Source: an uncultured Mediterranea sp. (GTDB taxonomy: Bacteria > Bacteroidota > Bacteroidia > Bacteroidales > Bacteroidaceae). Taken from it: DNA of 37,782 nt. The notes under the pieces are model-generated. The model saw only the letters and a list, made by a program, of their open reading frames with translations. It made no database searches and was not told the DNA's origin. Positions 1 through 8,132 of this stretch are shown piece after piece. The position numbers and the translations under genes are program-made. Position 1 is the stretch's first letter. Each line of letters opens with the position of its first letter. The stretch covers positions 1 to 37,782 of the forward strand of contig CALZEQ010000031.1 of the NCBI GenBank assembly GCA_945641355.1. The letters run 5' to 3'.

Positions 1-1
1 T

Positions 2-246
2 CACCCTACACCCTACACAAAATAGCTACAATACGTTGAAAATGAGAATAATAAAGTAATAAAGGAGGCATATAAGCCTACACCATCCTGCACCACCCTA
101 CACGAACGTTCTTCTGCAGGGTAAATAGCTGTTTTGAAGGCTGCTGTGCGTCATTGCAGGTGTAGGGAGGTGTAGGGTTACGCCGTGCATTCACCCTACT
201 AAAATTCTATTTATCAATAAGATACAATCAACCGATGTAGGGTGCA
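2..246. repeat. Cluster of CCCTACAC / GTGTAGGG motifs
   Basis: The motif CACCCTACAC or its complement recurs in exact or slightly degenerate form at 2-18 (two overlapping copies), 77-84, 91-103, 159-177 (two copies, opposite orientation), 192-199 and 236-244. No convincing gene lies here. Such clustering resembles iterons or a multi-site operator, as found near replication or excision genes of mobile elements, but the neighbouring gene is outside the window. The repetition is seen directly; the role is inferred. Confidence 0.5.
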
Positions 247-399
247 GGCTTTTTGCGTTCCGCTTTCGGATTCGATTCTCTTTACACAATAGGGTGTCCG
301 TCGAATATACAAGCTTGACACGTATATTTATCCGCAATGCCTCCTGCAGAAAGTATGTTTCAATAACAGAAGAGATAGTTGGTACAACAAATTGGATAC

Positions 400-449
400 T
401 ACCCGTTGGCGGAATTAAGTTAGTGCGCACTTAATTCCGCCAACGGGTA
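400..449. repeat. 21-bp perfect inverted repeat with 8-nt loop
   Basis: Positions 400-420 and 429-449 are exact reverse complements, built around TTGGCGGAATTAA. An alternative 10-bp palindrome sits at 422-431 in the centre. One arm recurs with a single mismatch at 37522-37539 in the other AT-rich flank, exactly where a hepT gene stops matching its family. This suggests a small mobile palindrome or an element end rather than a simple terminator. Confidence 0.75.
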
Positions 450-507
450 ATGGCACTTATTTATATGGATTCGCGCGTAACACACGCGCGTGCGCGAAAA
501 GCTTTAA

Positions 508-539
508 TTTAGGGTTGGTAATTGTAGTTACTATGTTTG
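508..539 (+). promoter_or_regulatory. Possible Bacteroides-type promoter
   Basis: TATGTTTG at 532-539 fits the TAnnTTTG -7 consensus, with TTTA 20 nt upstream (508-511) as a weak -33. It would transcribe the hairpin at 559-590. No coding region follows within 300 bp on this strand, so the product, if any, would be a small RNA. Confidence 0.35.
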
Positions 540-558
540 CATAGTGCTAAAGGCTTCG

Positions 559-590
559 CTCGTCGGGACGGGTGGTCCCGCCCTGACGAG
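559..590 (+). other. GC-rich hairpin, possible small-RNA element
   Basis: Arms 559-572 and 577-590 form a 14-bp stem with one G-U pair and one mismatch around a TGGT loop, in otherwise AT-rich DNA. A second short GC palindrome (CGCGCGT/ACGCGCG, 472-478 and 484-490) lies upstream. There is no U-run, so it is not a classical terminator. The stretch 450-915 has no credible gene; besides these hairpins it holds the inverted repeat at 710-752. Confidence 0.35.
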
Positions 591-709
591 TAGGGTTGAT
601 TGCCAGCCATGTCGCGCTGACAATTATGACATCCCCGAACGCCATGTATACAGATTATAAAATATCCGGGCAAATAGACGACAGAAAACTGGCGGTCAGG
701 AGAGAGCTA

Positions 710-752
710 CATTCAGTCGTATCATGAAACACATTCAGAATACGACTGAATG
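710..752. repeat. 13-bp perfect inverted repeat with TTCAGTCGTAT arms
   Basis: CATTCAGTCGTAT (710-722) is exactly reverse-complemented at 740-752, with a 17-nt spacer. The core TTCAGTCGTAT is the same 11-mer found in the regular array upstream of the ilv promoter (30370-30465). It is either a dispersed repeat or a regulator's binding site used at two loci. Confidence 0.7.
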
Positions 753-915
753 TTGGGCATCTTAACCATTTGGTTTACAATGAGTTACAAAAGCCGATTT
801 TCGCATTCGAACTCACCTGACAGATTTCAATAATTATTTACAGAAATGTGTAAAAAAGCCCATTATTCGATGGTCTGAATTATCGAAATCGTAGTTTGAC
901 TCTTCTACTCGTTCA

Positions 916-1536
916 TTATATCAGGTGAGATGTCAAGAAATCCTTTAAAGGTTGTAAAGCTACCGCATTCAAATTCCAATAATTAGTATTGTCAAATAGC
1001 CAATCTCCAGTTCCCAATTTTCTTCTCAATTTATTACTCAACTTTTGGGCATTCATATAGGTATGCAATTTACCTTTTAAATTAGGAGTATTGTATAATG
1101 GTTCTCCAGATTTGTCCTTTACACCTGAGACACATCTCTCATAATCCTCAAAACAATCAAAGAATACTTGATGCAAATCACGGCGAGCTGCAGATTCCAT
1201 TAAAGTTTCAACATCTCCATCATCCTTGTTGTTTGGATAGATAAAATAAGGGACAGATAGTTTCAACGCCTGCATATTGCTATCTATTTCTGCTTTACGC
1301 TTTTCAAATCCATACCCCTTTGTAACGGTATCTGCATCTATCAAAATAAGCACTTGTTCTCCAACTTCTTGAGCTTGAGAAATCTGATTTTTGTTGGTTT
1401 CGTTGAAAAGGTTACCAATTCCTCCAATGCATGTAAAATCAACATCCTTTGTAGGAAAATGTAGATTTATGAGTGCTTTAAGGAAGTTGTATTCAGGCGT
1501 TGTCTTATCCTCTGCTTCTATGAAAATCTTAGTCAT
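916..1536 (-). CDS. TOPRIM-like (DUF3226-type) protein, partner of AAA ATPase
   Basis: This 206-residue protein has the signature of a small stand-alone TOPRIM domain: an early acidic residue (IEAED, Glu7), a hydrophobic strand ending in DAD (67-69, ILIDAD), and a later acidic patch (DDGDVE, 105-110). TOPRIM folds bind Mg2+ and cut or rejoin nucleic acid in OLD nucleases, topoisomerases and PARIS AriB. The gene starts one nucleotide after the stop of the ATPase gene, so the two are surely co-transcribed. By family knowledge, ATPase plus TOPRIM pairs act as sensor plus nuclease effector in anti-phage defence; here that role is inferred. The DUF3226 assignment is by pattern only. The gene is AT-rich compared with the core genes beyond 2.8 kb, in keeping with horizontal transfer. 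Confidence 0.7.
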   Translation of the reverse strand: MTKIFIEAEDKTTPEYNFLKALINLHFPTKDVDFTCIGGIGNLFNETNKNQISQAQEVGEQVLILIDADTVTKGYGFEKRKAEIDSNMQALKLSVPYFIYPNNKDDGDVETLMESAARRDLHQVFFDCFEDYERCVSGVKDKSGEPLYNTPNLKGKLHTYMNAQKLSNKLRRKLGTGDWLFDNTNYWNLNAVALQPLKDFLTSHLI

Positions 1537-1537
1537 A

Positions 1538-2572
1538 TTACCTTACTTCAATTTCTTGGTTAATAGAATAGTCTAGACTTTCTAACGAATAATGATATGC
1601 CTTTAATTCATCATCGTTAGTTTTCAATAATTTAAAGGTCGCAACAATATCACTATATGTACCAAGAGCAGCATCACGCAATCCTTTTATGGAATCGACA
1701 TCATGAGTCGTTATAAACAATTGTGTATTGTTCCTGATGGCTGCATTTATAAGGACTTCCCACAAACTGCACATTACGGAGTAATGAAAACCATTACTAA
1801 TCTCATCAATAAGTAAAGCGCCATCCTTACAATCATATACAGCGGTTAGGAGAGAAACAATCTTTCTTGCACCATCTCCCATCATATTAACAGGAATACG
1901 TTTCGCCAAACCTACATCAACAAGCATCTCCTTATCAGTAAAGATAAAGTCTCTTACACGAGGTTCTATTAATTTAAGACCTTCAACAATAAAGTGTTCA
2001 TCTTTATTCTGAAGAATATTTTTAAGGCCTTGTATGGATGCACTGAAATCATACTTAGGACTTAGATATGTACATCTTAGTGATTCGACATATTGTTTCG
2101 ATACAATGCGGGTTGCATCTGTTGAGTTTGCTGAATCAAAACGTAACTGTGACTCAAAATGTTTGTCATTGATTTTAAAATCAAATCTTAATCCATATTC
2201 ACCCTCTTCTACATTTGAAAGGATATTTGTATCGTCAGCATTTAAAGATACACTGTTTTGTGTCTGTTCAAAGAGATTTATCTTCAAGTCACGTTTTTCC
2301 TCATTCTCCATTCGGATATGAATTGGGTGACTTGAATCTAAACTGTAAAATTCTAGTTTAAGGTCATTCAAACGAGCTTTGCTATAACCACGCATAAAGT
2401 TTACATGGATAGGTAGCAATGGATTTGACAACCCACTGGCTAAAAACAATGACTCCAACAACGAAGACTTTCCACAATTATTCTTTCCAAAGAAAAGATT
2501 AATCTGCTTAAAACCCTCTATAGAAGCATACTTTATACCTCTGAATCGCTCTATTTCGATTTTGTTAAACAT
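1538..2572 (-). CDS. AAA/OLD-type ATPase (AAA_15/AAA_21-like)
   Basis: The 344-residue ATPase is of the SMC/ABC-like OLD class. It has an N-terminal strand with the FRG motif (10-12), Walker A GKNNCGKS (29-36), a signature-like MGDGARK (231-237), Walker B LLIDE (253-257) and a switch histidine in TTHD (288-291). Unlike full OLD or GajA it has no fused TOPRIM domain; that function is in the next gene. The short middle insert (about 50-200) probably serves for dimerisation or sensing. A -7 box lies 35 nt upstream. The pair resembles PARIS (AriA/AriB) or split class-2 OLD systems. Start ATG 2572 gives the FxKIEIERFRG beginning common in this family. ATPase identity is firm; the defence role is inferred. 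Confidence 0.85.
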   Translation of the reverse strand: MFNKIEIERFRGIKYASIEGFKQINLFFGKNNCGKSSLLESLFLASGLSNPLLPIHVNFMRGYSKARLNDLKLEFYSLDSSHPIHIRMENEEKRDLKINLFEQTQNSVSLNADDTNILSNVEEGEYGLRFDFKINDKHFESQLRFDSANSTDATRIVSKQYVESLRCTYLSPKYDFSASIQGLKNILQNKDEHFIVEGLKLIEPRVRDFIFTDKEMLVDVGLAKRIPVNMMGDGARKIVSLLTAVYDCKDGALLIDEISNGFHYSVMCSLWEVLINAAIRNNTQLFITTHDVDSIKGLRDAALGTYSDIVATFKLLKTNDDELKAYHYSLESLDYSINQEIEVR

Positions 2573-2606
2573 TGTTTCTGCAGTTATTCGATTATAAATT
2601 ACTATG

Positions 2607-2614
2607 CAAAGTTA
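2607..2614 (-). promoter_or_regulatory. Predicted -7 box of the ATPase/TOPRIM operon
   Basis: On the minus strand this reads TAACTTTG, an exact TAnnTTTG match 35 nt before the ATPase start. No clear TTTG -33 element is visible at the usual distance. Confidence 0.5.
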
Positions 2615-2688
2615 TGCAAAATATATAGTTTAAGATCGCTTTTTATATAGTTTTTTATAGGGCATAGGTAGTTTTTAATATTATCAGC

Positions 2689-2723
2689 TCAAGTTTCGAT
2701 AGTTTCAGACCTGCGAAACTTGA
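2689..2723. repeat. 10-bp perfect inverted repeat at the AT-rich/GC-rich boundary
   Basis: TCAAGTTTCG (2689-2698) and CGAAACTTGA (2714-2723) are exact complements separated by 15 nt. They lie in the divergent gap between the ATPase operon and the truncated susC, just before composition changes. It may be an operator or a recombination or attachment site. The rest of 2573-2830 holds no gene that I can support. Confidence 0.5.
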
Positions 2724-2830
2724 ATATGGCAATTTGTGTTACCCATTTGCTCTCGTCCCCTGTTCCTCACGTCTAAATTCAATACATTGATAGCGTCTGT
2801 GAGCCATCTGGAGGGGCAATTTGCTTCATT

Positions 2831-5800
2831 GGCAGACTGACAATACCAAGTTCCGCCAAGACTCTGCGCGTGACGTACGTAGGTATGCAGTCGCAGAGTC
2901 TGCCGATTATACGCGGCAAGGTGATGCGCATCGCGCTGAAGACCGATGCCGAGTTGCTGGACGAGGTGGTCGTTACGGCGATGGGTATCTCGCGTTCCGA
3001 GAAGACGCTGGGTTACTCGGCCACCACGGTGAAGAGCGACGAGATTATCAAGGCACGTACCACGAACGTGGCCGATGCCCTCTCCGGTAAGGTGGCCGGT
3101 GTACAGGTCAGCTCCACTTCGGGCGATCCGGGTGCCGTCAGCAATATCACTATCCGTGGTTTTGGCTCCATCAACGGTAGCAACCAGCCGCTCTATGTAG
3201 TAGACGGTGTGCCTTTGGCTACCAACTACTTCTCCGGCCAGGGTAAGAACGTGGCTGCCGGTGGTGTCTCCAACATCGCTTCGGAAGATATCGAGAGCAT
3301 GACCGTGCTGAAGGGTGCCGCCGCTACCGCTCTGTATGGTAGCCGCGCCGCCAACGGCGTGGTGGTCATCACGACCAAGAGTGGTAAGAAGGGTGACCAT
3401 CGCAACTTCAACGTCAGCTACAGCGGTAGCGTGCAGACCCGTTTGGTATCCTACCTGCCTGAGTTTCAGAACGAGTTCGGTCATGGTTGGAACGGTATGC
3501 AGACCTATATCGAAAACGGTTCGTGGGGTCCTGCTCTCGACGGCTCCATGCAGGTGTATGGCCCTATCTGGAACCACCAACAGCTGATTCACGAATATTC
3601 GGCCAAGAAAGACAATGTGAAGGACTTCTTTGAACCGGGTCTCTCACAGAGCCACACCATTTCGCTGAACGGACTTTCCAGCGACAACAAGATGTCGTAC
3701 TACATCTCTTACTCGTATACGGGCGATGACGGTATCATGCCGAGCGACCACGACAAGTACGAACGTAACACCATCGCTTTCCGCAGCTCGTACGATGCCA
3801 CCAACTGGCTGAAGGTCTCCTCTTCGGTCAACTTCGCACGCACTAGCACCGACGCGGTAGGTACCTATCAGGGAACATCCGTTATCGACGGTTTGTATGA
3901 AATGCCGCGCGATATCTCCATCGTCGACATGAAAGATACCAGCTCTCCCTTCAACCAGCCGGAGGCTTACTTCACTCCTTACGGCATCACCAATCCCTAT
4001 TGGTCGTTGGAGAACAACTACAACCACACTGCAGCCAAGCAGATTTACGGTAAGGTGCAGTTGGACATCAAGCCTATCAAGGATTTGACACTGACCTACC
4101 GTATGGGTTTCGACTATACGGACTACGACGTGAAGTGGGGTTATCCGCAGATTGAACTGGATGACGCGCTGATTGACGAGGACTATGGGTACGCTCCCTC
4201 CAACATGAACCAGGATGGTTATGTATATGCCAGCTATCGTCGCAGCTACGAGCTGAACCACGACTTCCTGGCCAACTATGCCCGCAAGTTCCTGAACGAG
4301 AAACTGGACTTGAATGTGAACGTGGGTGTGAACATGAACGAACGGTATGCTACCAGCATGTCTGGTCAAACAGATAACCTGACTTTCCATACCGGCTTCT
4401 GGAATCTGAGCAACGGTGCCACGAAATCGACGCTCGCCGAGTCGCAGAGCAAGCGCCGTCTGGTAGGTCTCTTCGGTGACGTGACCATCGGTTGGGATGA
4501 TATGGTCTACTTGGATTTGACTGCCCGTAACGACTGGTCGTCCACCCTGCCTATCGATAACAACAGCTTCTTCTATCCCGGTGCTACACTGAGCTGGATT
4601 TTCACGAAGCTGATTCCTGAAAACAATGTATTGAGTTTCGGTAAGCTGCGCTTGGCATACGGTAAGACCGGTAACGATGCCAGTCCGTACCTGACAGGCG
4701 TTACCTACGGTCAGGCCTACGCCAGCGGTTACTATACGACGACTACCGAGTTCCCGATGAACGGAACCAATGCCTTCATGGCCTCTGCCACCAAGGGTAG
4801 CTCTACGCTGAAGCCGGAGATGACCTCCGAGTTCGAGGCCGGTGTGAACATGCAGTTCTTCAAGGGACGCTTCGGATTTGACGTGGCTTACTACAACCGT
4901 ACTACCAGCGACCAGATCTTCACGCTGCCGGTTGACCCCTCTACAGGTTTCTACTACATGGTGACCAACTTCGGTAAGGTTCGCAACCAGGGTGTGGAAT
5001 TGGTAGTGAACACCGTTCCCGTGCAGACCAAGGACTTCCGTTGGGAACTGGACTTCAACTTTGCCAAGAACAACAACAAGGTGCTTTCGTTGCCCGAAAG
5101 CCTGGAAGGTGGTAAGGTCTCCATCTACAGCTTTTCGGCAGGTAACGATGCCGTCTATATGTATGCCGAAGAGGGCAAGCCTCTGGGTCAGTTCTACACC
5201 TATCTGCCGCAATACACAGCCGACGGACGGCCTATCGTTGATGCCAACGGACAACCTGTGCTGGGCACAGCCGTAGAAGATACCGGCAAGAACATGAACA
5301 ACGACTGGACGGGTGGCGTGACGACTGCATTGACATACAAAGGCTTCTCGCTGAGTGCCGCACTCGATATCCGCAAGGGTGGCTACATGTTCTCGCGTAC
5401 GAAGAACCTGATGCAGTTCACCGGTACCGGTGCCGTGACTACCTACAACAGCCGTCGCCCCTTCATCATCCCCAATTCGGTGGTATCCGATGGAAACGGT
5501 GGCTACGTAGAGAATACCACTCCGCTCTATCTGACTAATAGTAGTTATCAGACGTATTTCAATGATTACGGTTACGGTGACGGCGGTGAGGCTTATCTGC
5601 TGGATCGCTCGTTCGTGAAGCTGCGCAACATCAGCTTGACTTGGAATGTACCGCAGAAGTGGGTGAAGGCCATGTCGCTGAGCGGACTCTCTGTAACAGC
5701 CTTCTGCAACAACGTGTTTACCTGGACAGCTTCGGACAACCGCTATGTGGATCCTGAATCGACCACAGTTTCTCAGGCCTCTTACGGTGACTTGGCTACC

Positions 5801-5869
5801 CAGTTCGGTGAACTCTACACCAATCCCTCTTGTCGAATCTTCGGTTGCAACCTGAGTGTCAAATTCTAA
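2831..5869 (+). CDS. SusC-like TonB-dependent transporter, 5' end missing
   Basis: SusC proteins are outer-membrane barrels that import glycans with SusD lids. The match begins abruptly inside the N-terminal carboxypeptidase-regulatory-like domain (GRLTIPSSAKTLRVTYVG). It continues through LDEVVVTA (TonB-box region), the plug (IRGFGSINGSNQPLYVVDGVP; then VLKGAAATALYGSRAANGVV) and a complete barrel ending in LSVKF. Signal peptide and roughly 60-90 residues are absent. The frame is open only back to 2777 (stop at 2774-2776), and 2777-2830 does not look like SusC. The first usable start would be GTG 2870, giving 999 aa without an export signal. So this copy is either disrupted by the upstream accessory DNA or is a silent, promoterless cassette of a SusC shufflon. 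SusD follows after 15 nt. Confidence 0.9.
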   Translation, partial: GRLTIPSSAKTLRVTYVGMQSQSLPIIRGKVMRIALKTDAELLDEVVVTAMGISRSEKTLGYSATTVKSDEIIKARTTNVADALSGKVAGVQVSSTSGDPGAVSNITIRGFGSINGSNQPLYVVDGVPLATNYFSGQGKNVAAGGVSNIASEDIESMTVLKGAAATALYGSRAANGVVVITTKSGKKGDHRNFNVSYSGSVQTRLVSYLPEFQNEFGHGWNGMQTYIENGSWGPALDGSMQVYGPIWNHQQLIHEYSAKKDNVKDFFEPGLSQSHTISLNGLSSDNKMSYYISYSYTGDDGIMPSDHDKYERNTIAFRSSYDATNWLKVSSSVNFARTSTDAVGTYQGTSVIDGLYEMPRDISIVDMKDTSSPFNQPEAYFTPYGITNPYWSLENNYNHTAAKQIYGKVQLDIKPIKDLTLTYRMGFDYTDYDVKWGYPQIELDDALIDEDYGYAPSNMNQDGYVYASYRRSYELNHDFLANYARKFLNEKLDLNVNVGVNMNERYATSMSGQTDNLTFHTGFWNLSNGATKSTLAESQSKRRLVGLFGDVTIGWDDMVYLDLTARNDWSSTLPIDNNSFFYPGATLSWIFTKLIPENNVLSFGKLRLAYGKTGNDASPYLTGVTYGQAYASGYYTTTTEFPMNGTNAFMASATKGSSTLKPEMTSEFEAGVNMQFFKGRFGFDVAYYNRTTSDQIFTLPVDPSTGFYYMVTNFGKVRNQGVELVVNTVPVQTKDFRWELDFNFAKNNNKVLSLPESLEGGKVSIYSFSAGNDAVYMYAEEGKPLGQFYTYLPQYTADGRPIVDANGQPVLGTAVEDTGKNMNNDWTGGVTTALTYKGFSLSAALDIRKGGYMFSRTKNLMQFTGTGAVTTYNSRRPFIIPNSVVSDGNGGYVENTTPLYLTNSSYQTYFNDYGYGDGGEAYLLDRSFVKLRNISLTWNVPQKWVKAMSLSGLSVTAFCNNVFTWTASDNRYVDPESTTVSQASYGDLATQFGELYTNPSCRIFGCNLSVKF
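2859..2901. repeat. 10-bp inverted repeat inside the susC 5' end
   Basis: AGACTCTGCG (2859-2868) and CGCAGAGTCT (2892-2901) are perfect complements around a 23-nt spacer that contains ACGTACGT. It sits 28 bp after the apparent break in susC, where phase-variable SusC loci of Bacteroides recombine. It could be a recombinase site or chance, since a 10-bp repeat is not rare. Confidence 0.35.
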
Positions 5870-5884
5870 AGAAAGGAAACAGAA

Positions 5885-7384
5885 ATGAAAAAGATTTTAC
5901 TTATATCAGCCCTCGCATTAGGGGTAGGATTTGCCTCTTGCGACAGTTATCTGGACATCAACGAATCGCCGAACTCACCTTCGGCGGAGAATATCGAGAC
6001 CGGTATGTTGATGCCAGCTATCGAGATGAACATCGCCTCAAGCTACGGTGACTTCCTGCGCATCACAGGCGGCTATTTCTCGCAGATTTATTCTCACTAC
6101 TTCGGTACCAGCAACTACCTCGACTATTCACGCTTCGAGATGTCGGCTACCCGCAGTAGCGGTACCTATACACAGTTTATGCAGCGTGCGTTGTACAACT
6201 TGAAGACCGTGATGGAGATGTCTGCTGAAGACGAGCAGTGGGGCACCTATCTGGCTGCCACCATCTACCGCGCCTTCTCCTACCAGGCACTCATCGACTG
6301 CTACGGTGAGATTCCTTATACCGAAGCCTTGGATCCCGATAATCTGGCTCCGCACTACGACGACGGTCAGGTAGTATATGAAGGAGTGTTGGCCGAGCTG
6401 GACGAAGCCTTGTCGCACGCCTCTTCCTCCAGCACAGTATGTACCAACTTCCTCTATCCCGGCAAGACGGCTGCCAGCTGGATTCAGTTTGCCAATGCGC
6501 TGAAGCTGCGTATGCTGATGCGTATGGCCGATGTGAAGGATGTGACTTCAGCCGTAGGTGCACTGATTGCCGAGAACAACTTCCCGACCTCGGATGTGAA
6601 GTTTGCCAACTGCTGGGCCGACGAGGCCAGCCACAGAAGTCCGCTCTTTGCCGAGGACTTTGCTCCCGGTATGCAGAAGAATCTGGTAGCCAACCAGGCC
6701 ATCATCGGTACCATGCAGGTGCTGGACAGCGATGGCAACATCGAATATCAGGATCCCCGTCTGGCTGCCTTCTTTGAGACCAACGAAAGCGGTGAATACT
6801 TCGGTGGTATCTCCGGCACCAACTTCAGTACCTCCGGCAGCATCAAGGCCGGCAAGCTCTGTCGTCCGGTAGCCAGCTACGACATGCCGGTCTATCTGAT
6901 TACGGTGGCTGAGGTGGAATACCTGAAGGCTGAGTACTATGCCCGTACAAACAATGCGGCAAAGGCAGCCGAATGCTATGCCGCTGCGGCAGAAGCCTCC
7001 TTCAACTCGGCCGGTGTAAGCGGTGCCGACGGTTTCCTGGCTGTCTATCCGTATGACAACAGCAACTGGAAGAAGAGCATCGGTGTGGCCAAGTGGATTG
7101 CACTGGCCGGAACCAACCCGTTCGAGGCCTATTGCGAGGTACGTCGTCTGAACTATCCTGCCTTCGGCACGGCTACCGGCGATCAGTTCTACAGCGATGC
7201 CAACGATAACTACAACGTATCGTCCTACGTGCCCGGTACGCTCTATGCACCGATCATGTGTTTCGCTCAGGTAGGTGCCGGCAAGCTGTTGGAGCGTTAT
7301 CCCTATCCGGAGAGCTCAACGTCACGCAACAGCAATGCGCCGTCGTTCCCCGGCTATACCACACCGATATTCTGGGGCAAGTAA
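5885..7384 (+). CDS. SusD/RagB-like glycan-binding lipoprotein
   Basis: This 499-residue outer-surface lipoprotein forms the hinged lid over the SusC barrel and captures the glycan. The signal peptide ends in FASC (Cys19), and the following DSYLDINESPNSP is the standard mature start of SusD proteins. The body has the TPR-like helical repeats of SusD/RagB (for example LAATIYRAFSYQALIDCYGEIPYTEAL and the VAEVEYLKAEYYAR helix). The length is normal and the gene intact. It starts 15 nt after susC and must share its transcript, so its expression depends on how the decapitated susC is transcribed. The substrate cannot be read from this protein; the nearby GH88 enzyme suggests a uronic-acid polysaccharide. 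Confidence 0.93.
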   Translation: MKKILLISALALGVGFASCDSYLDINESPNSPSAENIETGMLMPAIEMNIASSYGDFLRITGGYFSQIYSHYFGTSNYLDYSRFEMSATRSSGTYTQFMQRALYNLKTVMEMSAEDEQWGTYLAATIYRAFSYQALIDCYGEIPYTEALDPDNLAPHYDDGQVVYEGVLAELDEALSHASSSSTVCTNFLYPGKTAASWIQFANALKLRMLMRMADVKDVTSAVGALIAENNFPTSDVKFANCWADEASHRSPLFAEDFAPGMQKNLVANQAIIGTMQVLDSDGNIEYQDPRLAAFFETNESGEYFGGISGTNFSTSGSIKAGKLCRPVASYDMPVYLITVAEVEYLKAEYYARTNNAAKAAECYAAAAEASFNSAGVSGADGFLAVYPYDNSNWKKSIGVAKWIALAGTNPFEAYCEVRRLNYPAFGTATGDQFYSDANDNYNVSSYVPGTLYAPIMCFAQVGAGKLLERYPYPESSTSRNSNAPSFPGYTTPIFWGK

Positions 7385-7419
7385 TTCCATTCGTTTAACG
7401 ATTTAACAAGAATAGAACA

Positions 7420-8127
7420 ATGAAAAGCAAATTATTATATTTCGTGCTCTCTCTGTTGGCCGTCACTGCTTTTTGGAGTTGCGACGACGACAGTACGGCA
7501 GGCATGACGCGCATCACCTATTATCCTGAACTGACGTTGGAGGGTGCTACCACCGTTTTTGTGGACAAAGGTTCCGCTTTTGTAGAACCCGGCTATACGG
7601 CCTTGCTGAATGGCGAGGACGTGACCGACCAGGTGCAGGTATCTTCGAATGTCAACACTTCCAAATCGGGTGTATATTCAGTCAGCTATTCCATCGTCAA
7701 CGAAGACGGATTTGCCAGCAACGCTTCGCGTAGGGTGATTGTGCTGGATGCCAACGATCCTGTGGAAGGTGCCTACTATGTGGATCCGACCAGCTATCGC
7801 TTCTACAACGGTGCAGCTTTGGCTTACGGAAGTAGCTTCATGATTCTGGTCATCAACCGTGGTGACGGAACCTATTCGGTGGACGACCTGTTGGGCGGCT
7901 GGTATTGCCAACGTGCCGGTTACGGAACCGACTATGCCATGCAGGGTGTGGTAGTGTTCGAGGCCGACGGTACCATCACGATGCTCGACAGCTATGTACC
8001 CGGATGGGGTGACTCGGCTACCAGCCTGACCGAAAGCAGCTGGGATGCGGCTACAGGTGCTATATCTTACAACCTGGAGTACACCGACTATCCGTTTAAT
8101 TTCTATGTAACCATGTATAAGAACTGA
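7420..8127 (+). CDS. Surface lipoprotein with Ig-like (DUF5011/5012-type) domain
   Basis: A 235-residue lipoprotein (signal peptide ends FWSC, Cys21) with the acidic DDDS after the cysteine that marks surface export in Bacteroides. Residues about 38-108 form one Ig-like fold of the DUF5011 type (the VDKGSAFVEPGYTAL and GVYSVSYSIVNEDGFASNASRRVIV strands). The C-terminal half is a separate beta-rich domain rich in Tyr, Gly and Trp. Third genes of SusC/SusD operons usually encode surface glycan-binding proteins, which is the likely job. It lies 35 nt after susD and 5 nt before the next gene. DUF numbers are my best recollection of the family and were not searched. Confidence 0.75.
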   Translation: MKSKLLYFVLSLLAVTAFWSCDDDSTAGMTRITYYPELTLEGATTVFVDKGSAFVEPGYTALLNGEDVTDQVQVSSNVNTSKSGVYSVSYSIVNEDGFASNASRRVIVLDANDPVEGAYYVDPTSYRFYNGAALAYGSSFMILVINRGDGTYSVDDLLGGWYCQRAGYGTDYAMQGVVVFEADGTITMLDSYVPGWGDSATSLTESSWDAATGAISYNLEYTDYPFNFYVTMYKN

Positions 8128-8132
8128 TTGAT

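Noticed and set aside
191..430. 79-codon open frame on the minus strand
   Set aside because: It starts inside the 21-bp palindrome, has no recognisable family and no upstream promoter; I treat it as chance.
3644..5254. 536-codon open frame antisense to susC
   Set aside because: Produced by the codon bias of the real gene on the other strand; composition and lack of motifs are typical of shadows.
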